From positions 1,964,501 through 2,028,500 of the forward strand of contig NZ_CP068985.1 of assembly GCF_019397265.1 (NCBI RefSeq): DNA of 64,000 nt, in the 5' to 3' direction. Shown here piece after piece: positions 24,207-31,884 of the stretch. How positions within the stretch are numbered: the first letter of the stretch is position 1; the number at the start of each line of letters is the position of its first letter. The position numbers were made by a program, and so were the translations under genes. This DNA comes from Nonomuraea coxensis DSM 45129 (lineage in GTDB: Bacteria > Actinomycetota > Actinomycetes > Streptosporangiales > Streptosporangiaceae). Under the pieces are notes generated by a model. That model was not told the DNA's origin. It made no database searches and saw only the letters and a list, made by a program, of their open reading frames with translations.

Positions 24207-25355
24207 TCAGTCCCAGGTCACCGGCAGGCGGCCGACCCCGAACACCGTCGCGTCCTGCCGGAGCGGCACCTCGGCGGCGGGGACGGCCAGCCGCAGCGTG
24301 GGGAAGCGCTCGAACAGGGCGCGGTAGCCGATGCGCAGCTCGTTCCTGGCGAGCTGCTGGCCGAGGCACTGGTGGACGCCGTGGCCGAAGGCCAGATGGC
24401 GGCGGGCGTCCGGGCGGGCCGGGTCGAGCGTGTCCGGCGCGGCGAAGGCGGCCGGGTCGCGGTTGACCATGGGCAGCGACAGCGCCACCGTCTCGCCCTT
24501 CGCGACCCGTACGCCGGCCACCTCGACGTCCTCCAACGCGGCCCTGCTGGGCGCGCCGAGGTGCAGGATCGACAGCCAGCGCAGCAGCTCCTCCTCCGTC
24601 CCCTCCTCGTACGCCAGGCCCGCCGTGAGCAGGGCGAGGACGCCGAGGGCGAGCATGTTCGCGGTGGTCTCGTGCCCGGCGACGAGCAGGATCATCGCGA
24701 CGTTGGCCGTCTCGGCGTCGTCGGTGAGCTCGCCGGTCAGGCCGCTGATCAGGTCGTCGCCGGGCTCGGCCCGCCTGCGGCGCACCAGGTCCGCGAGGTA
24801 GGCGTGCAGGTCGGCGCTCGCGCCCGCCACGTCGCCGCCGGGCGAGACCAGCTCCTGGCTGCGTTCCTGGAAGAAGGCGTGGTCGGCGTACGGGACGCCG
24901 AGCAGCTCGCAGATGACCATGGACGGGATCGGCAGCGCGTACGCGGTCACCAGGTCGGCGGGCGGCCCGGCCGCCGCCATGGCGTCGAGGTGGTCGGCGG
25001 CGATGCGCTCGATGCGCGGCTCCAGCAGGCGCATCCTGCGCAGCGTGAACTGGCCGGTGAGCAGCCGCCGGTAGCGCGTGTGCTCGGGCGGGTCGGTGGT
25101 GGCGAAGAACCCCGGCGGCGCGGGGCGGCCGGGTCCGGCGACGGCGGCCGACGACTGTACGGCGGGGTGCTTGAGCTCCTGCCGGGCGCTGAACCGGGGG
25201 TCGCCGAGGACGGTGCGGGCGGCGTCGAGCGTGGTGGCGAGCCAGCCGAGGTGGCCGTCGGCCATCTCCAGGCGGGCCATGGGCGGCAGCCCGCGGAGGG
25301 CGGGCGGCGGGTCGAGGGGGCGTCGAGGGTCGCGTTCGACGGGAAGTTTGCGCAT
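24207..25355 (-). CDS. Cytochrome P450
   Basis: 382 residues. I-helix oxygen-activation motif LLVAGHETTANML, K-helix E-x-x-R in EELLRWLS and haem loop FGHGVHQCLGQQLARNEL with the axial Cys near residue 330. No membrane segment, as usual for bacterial CYP105/107-type enzymes. It would hydroxylate a small hydrophobic molecule using ferredoxin electrons; no ferredoxin gene is adjacent. Divergent from a TetR gene across an inverted repeat, so that regulator probably controls it. Confidence 0.93.
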   Translation of the reverse strand: MRKLPVERDPRRPLDPPPALRGLPPMARLEMADGHLGWLATTLDAARTVLGDPRFSARQELKHPAVQSSAAVAGPGRPAPPGFFATTDPPEHTRYRRLLTGQFTLRRMRLLEPRIERIAADHLDAMAAAGPPADLVTAYALPIPSMVICELLGVPYADHAFFQERSQELVSPGGDVAGASADLHAYLADLVRRRRAEPGDDLISGLTGELTDDAETANVAMILLVAGHETTANMLALGVLALLTAGLAYEEGTEEELLRWLSILHLGAPSRAALEDVEVAGVRVAKGETVALSLPMVNRDPAAFAAPDTLDPARPDARRHLAFGHGVHQCLGQQLARNELRIGYRALFERFPTLRLAVPAAEVPLRQDATVFGVGRLPVTWD

Positions 25356-25360
25356 GATGG

Positions 25361-25376
25361 TGAGAGTAGACTCTCA
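25361..25376. promoter_or_regulatory. Palindromic operator between P450 and tetR genes
   Basis: TGAGAGT-AG-ACTCTCA, perfect 7-base arms, five bases from the P450 start. Two direct copies of GAAAGTTG follow at 25380 and 25394. The arrangement fits autoregulation by the TetR protein and repression of the P450 gene. Confidence 0.65.
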
Positions 25377-25454
25377 ATTGAAAGTTGACTAGCGAAAGTT
25401 GGAAAATGCGTCGTGAGTGGACGTGCCGGGGCGGACCCTTCAGAATGCGATGCC

Positions 25455-26066
25455 ATGAGCGACGGACCCGGGCTCCGGGAGCGGAAGAAGGCCAAGACCA
25501 GGGCCCTGATCCAGAAAGTGGCGCTGCGGCTGTTCCGCGAGCGGGGATACGCGGAGACGACGGTCGAGCAGATCGCGGAGGCGGCCGAGGTCGCGCCCAG
25601 CACCGTGTTCCGCTATTTCCCGACGAAGGAGGATCTGGTGCTGGTCGACCAGTACCCACCCTTCGTCGAGGCGCTGCGCGCCGCGCCGCCCGAGCTCAAC
25701 CCCGTCCAGGCCGTACGCGCCGCGATCGGCCAGGTGTTCGCGGCGCAGACGCCCGAGGAGCGCAACGACGGCCTGGAGCGCGAGCGGCTCATGTTCACCG
25801 TCCCCGAGCTGTGGACGGCGAGCATCGACAACATCCGCGGCGTCCTCGCCGGCCTGCGCGCCGAGCTGGCCGCCCGCGAGGGCCGCGACCCCGGCGACCC
25901 CGAGATCCGCAACGTCACCGGGGCGGTCTCGGGGGTGATGCTCGCGCTGTGGTTCGAGTGGGCCGCCGATCCCGGGCTCGACGCGCCCGCCGCGTTCGAC
26001 CGGGCCCTCGCCCATCTGGAGGCGGGCCTGCCGATCGCCCGTCAGGCCGACGGCGAGCCCGGGTAG
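25455..26066 (+). CDS. TetR-family regulator, divergent from P450
   Basis: About 203 residues. Helix-turn-helix: LRERKKAKTRALIQKVALRLFRERGYAETTVEQIAEAAEVAPSTVFRYFPTKEDLVL. The C-terminal helices include the F-E-W segment LALWFEWAADPG. Start ATG 25455 is preferred; a GTG at 25413 would add 14 residues. Its 3' end overlaps the convergent FadD-like gene by 25 bases. The likely target is the dyad at 25361-25376, controlling itself and the P450. Confidence 0.87.
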   Translation: MSDGPGLRERKKAKTRALIQKVALRLFRERGYAETTVEQIAEAAEVAPSTVFRYFPTKEDLVLVDQYPPFVEALRAAPPELNPVQAVRAAIGQVFAAQTPEERNDGLERERLMFTVPELWTASIDNIRGVLAGLRAELAAREGRDPGDPEIRNVTGAVSGVMLALWFEWAADPGLDAPAAFDRALAHLEAGLPIARQADGEPG

Positions 26067-27538
26067 TTGCCGCCGCCGTGGGCGGCGTCGAGGGCGTCGT
26101 AGTCGGGGGTGAAGCCGCGCTTCGGGATCTCCTCGACGAACGCCACCTCCCTCGGCCTCTTGTACGCCGCCACCTGCCCCCTGACGTGCTCGACCAGCTC
26201 CTCGGCGGTCGCCGCCGCCCCTTCGCGGAGCGCCACGACGGCCTTGACCGCCTGGTGCCAGGCAGGGTCCGGCACGCCGATCACGGCGGCGTCCGCCACG
26301 GCGGGATGGGACTTGAGCGCGCGCTCGACCTCCGCCGGGTAGACGTTCTCGGCGCCGGACTTGATCATGCGCAGTCTGGGGCCGATGAAGGTGATGGTGC
26401 CGTCGGGCTCGCGGCGGCCGAGGTCGCCGGTGTGGTGCCAGCCGTTCCGCAGCTTTTCCGCATTTAAGTCGGGCCGGGCGAAATATCCGGAGAAGAGGGT
26501 CTTGCCGCGGGCGCAGATCTCGCCCACCTCGCCCGCCGGCACCTCCACGTCGTCCGGCCCCATGATCCGCACCTGCGCCAGCGGCGACGGCCGCCCCGCG
26601 TACCCGGCCCCGCCCTCCGCCAGCCCGAGGAAGGTCAGCATGCCGCCCACCTCGGTCTGCCCGTACCCGCCCATCTTCGACCGGCACCACGGCGAGTCGT
26701 CGACCGTGATCATCGCGTTCCACTCGTCGGAGGCGGCGACGAAGCGCAGCGAGGACAGGTCGTACTTGCCGCCCGCGTTCGCCTTCACCACCGCGTCGAT
26801 CATCGGCCCGAACAGGAACGCCTGCGTCACCCGCTCGGCGTCCACCAGCCGGCACACCTCCTCCGGGTCGAAGGCGGGGGTGAAGACGTTCGTGCCGCCG
26901 ATCTGCAGCGTGGCCAGGCAGAACATCATCGTCCCCACGTGGAAGAGCGGCCCGTTGTTGAGGAAGGTGAAGCCCGGCTCCATCTGGCGTACGACGAGCA
27001 GCGACGTGGCGTGCGCGACCAGCGCAGCGCTGCTGAGCAGGGCCGCGTTCGGACGCCCGTCGAAGGCGGCGGTGTAGAGCGCGAGGACCGGCTCGGCGTC
27101 GGCGACCTGCGGGAACTCCCGCACCGACCCGCCCGCCACCAGTTCCTCGTAGTCCGCGCCCGCCCGCACCCACCCGCCGTCGCGGTCGAGGGCGCCGACG
27201 GCGTCGGACGGCTCCCAGACCACGACCGCCGGGCCGAGATCCTGGAGCACGAAACGCAGCTCGTCCGCCGACTGCCGCCAGTTCGCCGGGCAGAACACCG
27301 CGCCCAGGCGACTGCACGCGAGCAGCAGTTCCAGCACGGCGTGGCTGTTCTGGCCGAGCCACACCACCCGGTCGCCGCCGCCGACGCCGCGCCCGGCCAG
27401 CGCGTCGGCGAGCCGGGACACGCGGACGTCCAGCTCCGGATAGGTGAGCCGGAGCTCCCCGTCCACCACGGCCGTCGTACCGGGGCGGCTGCGGGCGTGC
27501 TCGGCGAGGACGTCGGACAGGGACAGGCTGTGGATCAT
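26042..27538 (-). CDS. ANL-superfamily (FadD-like) protein with altered P-loop and no C-terminal lysine motif
   Basis: 498 residues. The overall fold matches acyl-CoA synthetases (MGGYGQTEVGG, GWHHTGDLGRREPDGTITFIGPRLRMIKSGAENVYPAEVERAL). The ATP P-loop, however, reads YTAAFDGRPNAALLS instead of YTSGTTGxPKG, so the Ser/Thr/Gly cluster and the Lys are lost. The end (EEIPKRGFTPDYDAL) lacks the usual GK adenylation lysine. It may bind acyl-AMP or acyl-CoA without normal adenylation, or use a different chemistry. The gene follows the LLM gene by 21 bases with GGAGG before its ATG, behind the operator at 28637. Confidence 0.8.
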   Translation of the reverse strand: MIHSLSLSDVLAEHARSRPGTTAVVDGELRLTYPELDVRVSRLADALAGRGVGGGDRVVWLGQNSHAVLELLLACSRLGAVFCPANWRQSADELRFVLQDLGPAVVVWEPSDAVGALDRDGGWVRAGADYEELVAGGSVREFPQVADAEPVLALYTAAFDGRPNAALLSSAALVAHATSLLVVRQMEPGFTFLNNGPLFHVGTMMFCLATLQIGGTNVFTPAFDPEEVCRLVDAERVTQAFLFGPMIDAVVKANAGGKYDLSSLRFVAASDEWNAMITVDDSPWCRSKMGGYGQTEVGGMLTFLGLAEGGAGYAGRPSPLAQVRIMGPDDVEVPAGEVGEICARGKTLFSGYFARPDLNAEKLRNGWHHTGDLGRREPDGTITFIGPRLRMIKSGAENVYPAEVERALKSHPAVADAAVIGVPDPAWHQAVKAVVALREGAAATAEELVEHVRGQVAAYKRPREVAFVEEIPKRGFTPDYDALDAAHGGGNYPGSPSA

Positions 27539-27559
27539 CGTCAGCCTCCGGGAGGGGGG

Positions 27560-28615
27560 TTACGGGAAGGCGGGCATGACCTCGGCCGCGAAGAAGCGCA
27601 TGACCCGCTTCATGTCCGCCAGCGGCATGGGGCGGGTGCTGCCGAAGTCGCAGAGCAGGTTCGAGAACCCGGCGTCCCTGAGCAGCGTGATCTGCTCGAC
27701 GACCCGCGCCGGGTCCCCGATGACCTCCAACTGCTCCCACCGGAAGTCGGCCGAGACCGTGCCGCCCTTCAGATAGCGGTCCTGGTAGTACTCGAAGCCC
27801 TCGGCGGTCCGGCCCGTCCTGGGGTCGATGGGGGCGCTCCGGTCGTTGAAGATGCGCGAGCGGTCGAACGACGCCTCGAAGCGCTCCTGGTCCTCGCGGG
27901 CCCGCTCCAGGGTGGGGGCGACGTACACGCTGCGGGCCACCACCAGCTCGGCCCCCTCAGGGTGGCCGGCCCGCGCCGCCGTCTCCCGCCAGGTCTCGGC
28001 CGCCTTGACGACCTTCCTGAACGGCGCCGCCGGATCGGCCAGGATGGGCAGGCCGCGCTCGGCGTACATGGTGACCGTCTCGGGGGAGACCGCCGCGACG
28101 TGCAGCGGCGGATGGGGGGCCTGCACGGGCCTGGGCACCAGCGAGACCTCGGTCCCGGTCCGGTAGAACTTCCCCTCGTGCCGGTACGTCTCCCGCGTCC
28201 ACAGTCCGACGATCACCTCCAGCGCCTCGTTGAACCGGTCGCGCGCCTCGGCCAGATCGACCCCGAACCCCTCGAACTCGTAGCTCTGGTAGCCGCGCCC
28301 GATGCCGAGCTCCAGCCGCCCGCCGGACAGCACGTCCACCTGCGCGGCCTCCTCGGCCACGTGAACGGGGTTGTGCAGGGGCAGGACGACGATCCCGGTG
28401 CCGAGCCGCAGCCGCTCGGTGCGCGCGGCGGCGTGGGCGAGCATGGTGAACAGGTTGGGGACGACGCCGTAGTCGCGGAAGTGGTGCTCGGCCAGCCGTA
28501 CCCCGTCGAAGCCCAGTTCCTCGGCCAGCTCGATGAGCTCCAGGTGGTAGTCGTAGACGTCCTTGAAGCTCTGGCCGTCGAAGCGGTGGAAGAGGTGGAA
28601 GGTCGAGAACTTCAT
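27560..28615 (-). CDS. LLM-class flavin/F420-dependent oxidoreductase
   Basis: 351 residues, luciferase-like TIM barrel: FSTFHLFHRFDG, GFDGVRLAEHHFRDYGVVPNLF, LRLGTGIVVLPLHNPVHVAEEAAQVDVLSGGRLELGIGRGYQ. The EHHF segment is typical of LLM monooxygenases/oxidoreductases; FMNH2 or F420H2 could be the cofactor. First gene of a two-gene operon with the FadD-like protein, with a perfect 18-base KstR2-like operator 21 bases upstream. It is the second LLM enzyme of the proposed regulon. The reaction is unknown. Confidence 0.87.
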   Translation of the reverse strand: MKFSTFHLFHRFDGQSFKDVYDYHLELIELAEELGFDGVRLAEHHFRDYGVVPNLFTMLAHAAARTERLRLGTGIVVLPLHNPVHVAEEAAQVDVLSGGRLELGIGRGYQSYEFEGFGVDLAEARDRFNEALEVIVGLWTRETYRHEGKFYRTGTEVSLVPRPVQAPHPPLHVAAVSPETVTMYAERGLPILADPAAPFRKVVKAAETWRETAARAGHPEGAELVVARSVYVAPTLERAREDQERFEASFDRSRIFNDRSAPIDPRTGRTAEGFEYYQDRYLKGGTVSADFRWEQLEVIGDPARVVEQITLLRDAGFSNLLCDFGSTRPMPLADMKRVMRFFAAEVMPAFP

Positions 28616-28636
28616 GCGGCGGCCCCTCGGAGGTAA

Positions 28637-28654
28637 ACCAAGCGCTCGCTTGGT
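28637..28654. promoter_or_regulatory. KstR2-like operator, best palindrome of the set
   Basis: ACCAAGCG-CT-CGCTTGGT, perfect 8-base arms, 21 bases before the LLM start codon. The most symmetric of the eight strong copies in the window. Confidence 0.75.
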
Positions 28655-28994
28655 AGCGTATCACGACTGGGCTCCAACGCACGGCCTCCGCCGGGGGCGC
28701 TCCGCGCCGGAAGTCTCCAGACAGCGCCTCCCCGAGGGCTCCGCCCCCTCCGACCCCCCTGAAACCACCCGCCCGTTGCCCGATCACCGGGTTGACCGGC
28801 GGGAGCCCACCCAAAGGACCTCGCTACCGCTCGGGCGTCCTGACAGGGAGATCGAGGCTCCGCCCCGATCTCCGGCGAGAGGGCCTGCCGGCCCCCTCGC
28901 GCTCCCCTGGAAGTTGACCGGTCGCCCGGGGTCGCCGGTATTGCCTCGCTCGGCCCTGCCTCAGGGAACCAGCGGCGAGGCATGGCGGAGTTCC
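28655..28994. other. 340-base gap without a gene
   Basis: GC-rich, with no credible coding signal on either strand. Contains one hairpin, GGAGATCG (28847-28854), 11-base loop, CGATCTCC (28866-28873), which could end transcription of the toxin-antitoxin unit entering from the right. Rearranged-looking CTCCGCCCC repeats occur but I see no clear unit. Confidence 0.4.
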
Positions 28995-29438
28995 TCAGTC
29001 GTCGGCATCCCCTGGTCGCACCCCGAACCGCACCGAAGCCACTTCGACATCCCCGACGTCCAGAATCCATTCGTAGACGCCGTCGGGAGTCAGGGGCAGC
29101 GGCGGGATGCTTAGGGCGAAGGACAGGTTCATGGGCACCTGGCGCTCCACTCCCTCTTTCGGCCGGTCGTCGCCGATGCCGAGCTGGCCCTGGAAACCCA
29201 CCATTCTGGTCTTTCCGTCGATCAGAGGGACCTCGACCGGGTTGCGATCGGCGTCGACCAGGCGAAGATGGAAGGTGAGATCGTCCTTGACGTCATCCCA
29301 AGGAACGCGCAGGAAGCCCGCCACCGCCGAAGACGGTACGGCTGGACCGGTCAGCGACCAGCCTGCACCGAGCAGGTGGATCTTCCCGGTCGCCTGTTCG
29401 GTGTTGCCGGAGTCCGCAAGGACGAGGAATCCCTCCAT
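28995..29438 (-). CDS. Uncharacterised beta-rich protein coupled to a toxin-antitoxin pair
   Basis: 147 residues. I do not recognise a named function. It looks beta-rich: MEGFLVLADSGNTEQATGKI, then GAGWSLTGPAVPSSAVAGFLRVPW, and a repeat-like second half (YEWILDVGDVEVASVRFGV). The opening resembles the small DUF6941-type proteins of actinobacteria, from memory. The ATG shares one base with the stop of the XRE gene (TGATG), so it is translated with the antitoxin. Role unknown; possibly cargo or a third component of the module. Confidence 0.6.
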   Translation of the reverse strand: MEGFLVLADSGNTEQATGKIHLLGAGWSLTGPAVPSSAVAGFLRVPWDDVKDDLTFHLRLVDADRNPVEVPLIDGKTRMVGFQGQLGIGDDRPKEGVERQVPMNLSFALSIPPLPLTPDGVYEWILDVGDVEVASVRFGVRPGDADD

Positions 29439-29833
29439 CACGGTGCTGCTCGCGTGAGACTGATGCTCGCGGTTGCGGACGTTTGCGGCCTTGCCGACTC
29501 CCAGCCGCACACCTCAATCTTGGCGGGTGTGGAGCTTGTCTGGCTGACTTCTTCAGGCACGCTCACCGAATGGAACACGTCCACGCCGATGGCCAGCGCA
29601 TAGCGCCGGATGGTGGACAGGTGAGGGTCGCCTCCAAGACGCTCGAAGTCGGACACCGCCGGCTGGCTGCGTCCCATTCGTTCCGCGACGTCGCTCTGAG
29701 TCAGGCCACGCTGCCGGCGGATGCCCACCAATGTCTCTATCAGCCGCATGTCCCGATCGATCGCGGCGTTCTCGCGCTGGACTTCGGGATCGTCAAGGTC
29801 GATGCCCAAAAGTTCGGCGATGTGAGGGTCCAT
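29438..29833 (-). CDS. XRE-family antitoxin
   Basis: 131 residues. Helix-turn-helix LIETLVGIRRQRGLTQSDVAERMGRSQPAVSDFERLGGDP with upstream acidic helix (DPHIAELLGIDLDDPEVQRENAAID). ATG 29833 has GGGGAGG nine bases upstream; ATG 29839 and TTG 29842 are alternatives. It lies 30 bases downstream of the RelE-like toxin gene and is coupled to the unknown gene that follows. The C-terminal Thr/Ser-rich tail is longer than in typical HigA proteins. Confidence 0.8.
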   Translation of the reverse strand: MDPHIAELLGIDLDDPEVQRENAAIDRDMRLIETLVGIRRQRGLTQSDVAERMGRSQPAVSDFERLGGDPHLSTIRRYALAIGVDVFHSVSVPEEVSQTSSTPAKIEVCGWESARPQTSATASISLTRAAP

Positions 29834-29863
29834 GACCATCAACCTCCCCGTATCGGCTTCACC

Positions 29864-30226
29864 TTATATTCTCTCCAGCCACTCGGCCAGTCGACCCCTG
29901 GCGGTGCTGATGACTCGATCCTGAGCTCCTCTGCTTCCCTTCATGTGGAAGGCAAGACCGAGTAGGACGTGCTCGCCCTGCGGCCCATGTGCGAAGTAGA
30001 GGCGGAACTCGTTGCTCCTGTGGGTCAAGCGGGCTTCGTACAGGCCATGGCCGAGATATCTGGTGTCCCGGGGAAGGGCTCGGTTGTACTGAATTCTGCC
30101 GAGTAAGGCGCCTAGTTCCTTCTTGGGGGGACCGTCGCCGAGCGCGTCTCTTATCTCTTCGCTGACTACAGGGCGACCGTTCGGCGTGCGGTAGAAGTGC
30201 CAGACCGCATCGGGCTTCTCCTGCAC
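29864..30226 (-). CDS. RelE/HigB-like toxin
   Basis: 120 residues. PVVSEEIRDALGDGPPKKELGALLGRIQY, GLYEARLTHRSNEFRLYFAHGPQGEHVLLGLAFHMKGSR follow the Gp49/RelE pattern (compact strands with Arg, Tyr and Lys for mRNA cleavage). Toxin-first order with the XRE gene. GTG start with GGTGG just upstream. Base composition is less GC-biased than surrounding genes. With the module at 23.4-24.1 kb this makes two independent pairs in the window. Confidence 0.75.
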   Translation of the reverse strand: MQEKPDAVWHFYRTPNGRPVVSEEIRDALGDGPPKKELGALLGRIQYNRALPRDTRYLGHGLYEARLTHRSNEFRLYFAHGPQGEHVLLGLAFHMKGSRGAQDRVISTARGRLAEWLERI

Positions 30227-30609
30227 TTCGCCACCCTAAGGGCCGGTACTGAGCTGGACGAATGAATCTATCGCGGTCGTGTCACAGGTGCCTACTTTGG
30301 TTTCCCGAAATTGGCTATCTCGGGCGAATTGCGATCTGGGCTCGTCGTGCCGCTCGCATTGCGAATAGCGGCGATTGTGAAGGGTATCCGTTTTCCTGCC
30401 TCGCCATCCCGTGGAACGTGCTCGCCCCGGCCGGTTCGCGGTGGCATGAGGTGGTCGCGCGCACGCGGCGGCACCATTCGTGCCTCGCTGGTGGGCGAGC
30501 ACGCCCGAGGGTGGAAGCTGCGGGTCGGCGGGCCGGGTCGAGTGGGATCGGGCCGGGGTTCATGCGCACCCGTGCCGGCGCCGACTACCGGGCCCAGGAC
30601 CTGGGGCCC
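30227..30609. other. Non-coding stretch right of the second toxin-antitoxin module
   Basis: Lower-GC, mixed-codon sequence with frames that stop frequently and show no conserved motif. I see no gene, repeat or RNA here. Likely eroded DNA continuous with the methyltransferase remnant that follows. Confidence 0.4.
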
Positions 30610-30905
30610 TGCTCGGCCGCGCCCGGGTCGAGGGCGGTGAGCAGGTCGAGCCCAGCCCGTACCCGGTGATGAACGTGATGTCGGCGTGGGACGTCCACAC
30701 GATGCTGGAGCTCGTCGCGCCCGGCATCCAGCACCGGTTCATCACGTACGACGCCGGCCCCGACCGGGTCGCCCTCATGGCCCACCCCGACGGCTCGTGG
30801 GCCCGCGCGGAACAGGTCGGCGGCAGGGTCGTGGTTCACCAAGGCGGCCCGCGCCGCCTCCATAACCTGCTGAATCAGGCGCGAGCACTGGCTCACGTAT
30901 CGCGA
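30610..30905 (+). pseudogene. Remnant of a PCMT-like methyltransferase C-terminus
   Basis: In one plus-strand frame the translation reads SAWDVHTMLELVAPGIQHRF, then ALMAHPDGSWARAEQVGGRV and VVHQGGPRRLHNLLNQAR. This is reminiscent of the C-terminal part of protein-L-isoaspartate-methyltransferase-like enzymes that accompany ATP-grasp peptide (graspetide) maturation systems, notably the DGSWA...VxQGGPRRLW block. No N-terminal SAM-binding domain is present upstream and the frame runs on into unrelated sequence. I therefore call a decayed fragment; family assignment is from memory and uncertain. Confidence 0.4.
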
Positions 30906-31086
30906 ATTGCCCATCCGGGATACGCAACGCCCATCGACCCGGAGGGGGCGATCACACCCTCTCGTGACACCCGCTTGGGGTGCGGTGCGGTCCATGACTC
31001 CTTGATGGTCGAGTGCCGCAGAGTCGTAGAGGTGTAATGGATAGCGATGTTCAACCGGGTGTCTGAGGGGTATCCTTTCCCTGCCG

Positions 31087-31152
31087 CCCCCTGTGAGGGG
31101 GAGAGGAAGTGAGCCCGGGCTTACCGCCGGAATTGACGGGAACCCGGGCTTT
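31087..31152. terminator. Two hairpins, second followed by TTT
   Basis: CCCCC-TGTGA-GGGGG at 31087-31101, then AGCCCGGG (31112-31119), 23-base loop and CCCGGGCT (31143-31150) followed by TT. Lies just downstream of the minus-strand gene ending at 31165, so it could terminate that gene, or transcription entering from the left. The 31.0-kb sequence left of it shows nothing else. Confidence 0.5.
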
Positions 31153-31164
31153 GCGCTGTCCGCG

Positions 31165-31710
31165 TTAATCGCAGCTTATGCGCTCGACCAGGTGATCACC
31201 GCATAGGAGATCCTCCAGGGTCCGATCGCCCGTCTCGGCTCTCGCGAAGATGCCCGCCACCACGTCGGGGAGCCAGAGGAGTTCTTCGACCAGAGGGCTG
31301 GCCCACTCGACATGGAGGTCCTGAGGCAGTGCTTCGCGGGCGCGTAGCGCGTTGACCATGTCGAGGTCCTCCTTATCGCCTTCAGCGCTCCGCCGCTCCA
31401 TGACGACGCGCGACACATCACGACATGTGAGATGCCAGAGCAGCCGTTCCAGGCACTTGCGCCGCGCTCGTCGCTGCTTTGCTGGCATGAGGCGGGTGCC
31501 GATGACGATGACCGTGTTCGGATGGAGGGCCGCCACAGCGTAGGTGATCTCGAGACGGCGTTTCGGCCGTTCGTCGCGCCAATGCAGCCGGGGTTGTTTC
31601 CCCAGCAGCAGAGCGCGAAGCGCGGCTCGGTGCTCGTCCGCATACCCGCAGGGCACGATGACAGCGGCCAGTACATAGAGTCCATCGTGGACCCGCATGG
31701 ACTCGTCCAC
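31165..31710 (-). CDS. Probable DUF3800-type protein
   Basis: 181 residues. Begins with MDESMRVHDGLYVLAAVIVP, similar to the YxDESG...YxLAAVxV opening of DUF3800 (an RNase H-like fold of unknown function); codons just before the GTG would read Ala-Tyr. Later blocks include LHPNTVIVIGTRLM, VSRVVMERRSAEGDKEDLDMVNALRA and LPDVVAGIFARAETGD, which match the D/E-rich second half of such proteins. No ribosome site is visible before the GTG, and an in-frame stop lies four codons upstream, so the gene may be slightly shortened. Lower-GC neighbourhood suggests transferred DNA. Confidence 0.5.
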   Translation of the reverse strand: MDESMRVHDGLYVLAAVIVPCGYADEHRAALRALLLGKQPRLHWRDERPKRRLEITYAVAALHPNTVIVIGTRLMPAKQRRARRKCLERLLWHLTCRDVSRVVMERRSAEGDKEDLDMVNALRAREALPQDLHVEWASPLVEELLWLPDVVAGIFARAETGDRTLEDLLCGDHLVERISCD

Positions 31711-31884
31711 GTATGCATGTGACTACCCGTACATGGCTTGACACTTTACGGTGTCTCTCTCTGGGGAAGAGGAACTTTTGATGGAGCGCATCGTCCGTCA
31801 CACCAAGGCCTTGTGGAGCCGGAGGTCACCTTGAGGCGGCTGGACGGCGACCATCGGCGGGCTAGGGCTGCCAGAATCGGGAGA

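Noticed and set aside
30480-31037. Complete 185-residue protein in the eroded region
   Set aside because: The recognisable part covers only the middle; both ends are unrelated low-quality sequence, no ribosome site exists and no catalytic domain is present.
31087-31152. Small structured RNA gene at 31.1 kb
   Set aside because: Two stem-loops with a TTT end and the position behind a gene end suggest a terminator; no conserved RNA family features are visible.
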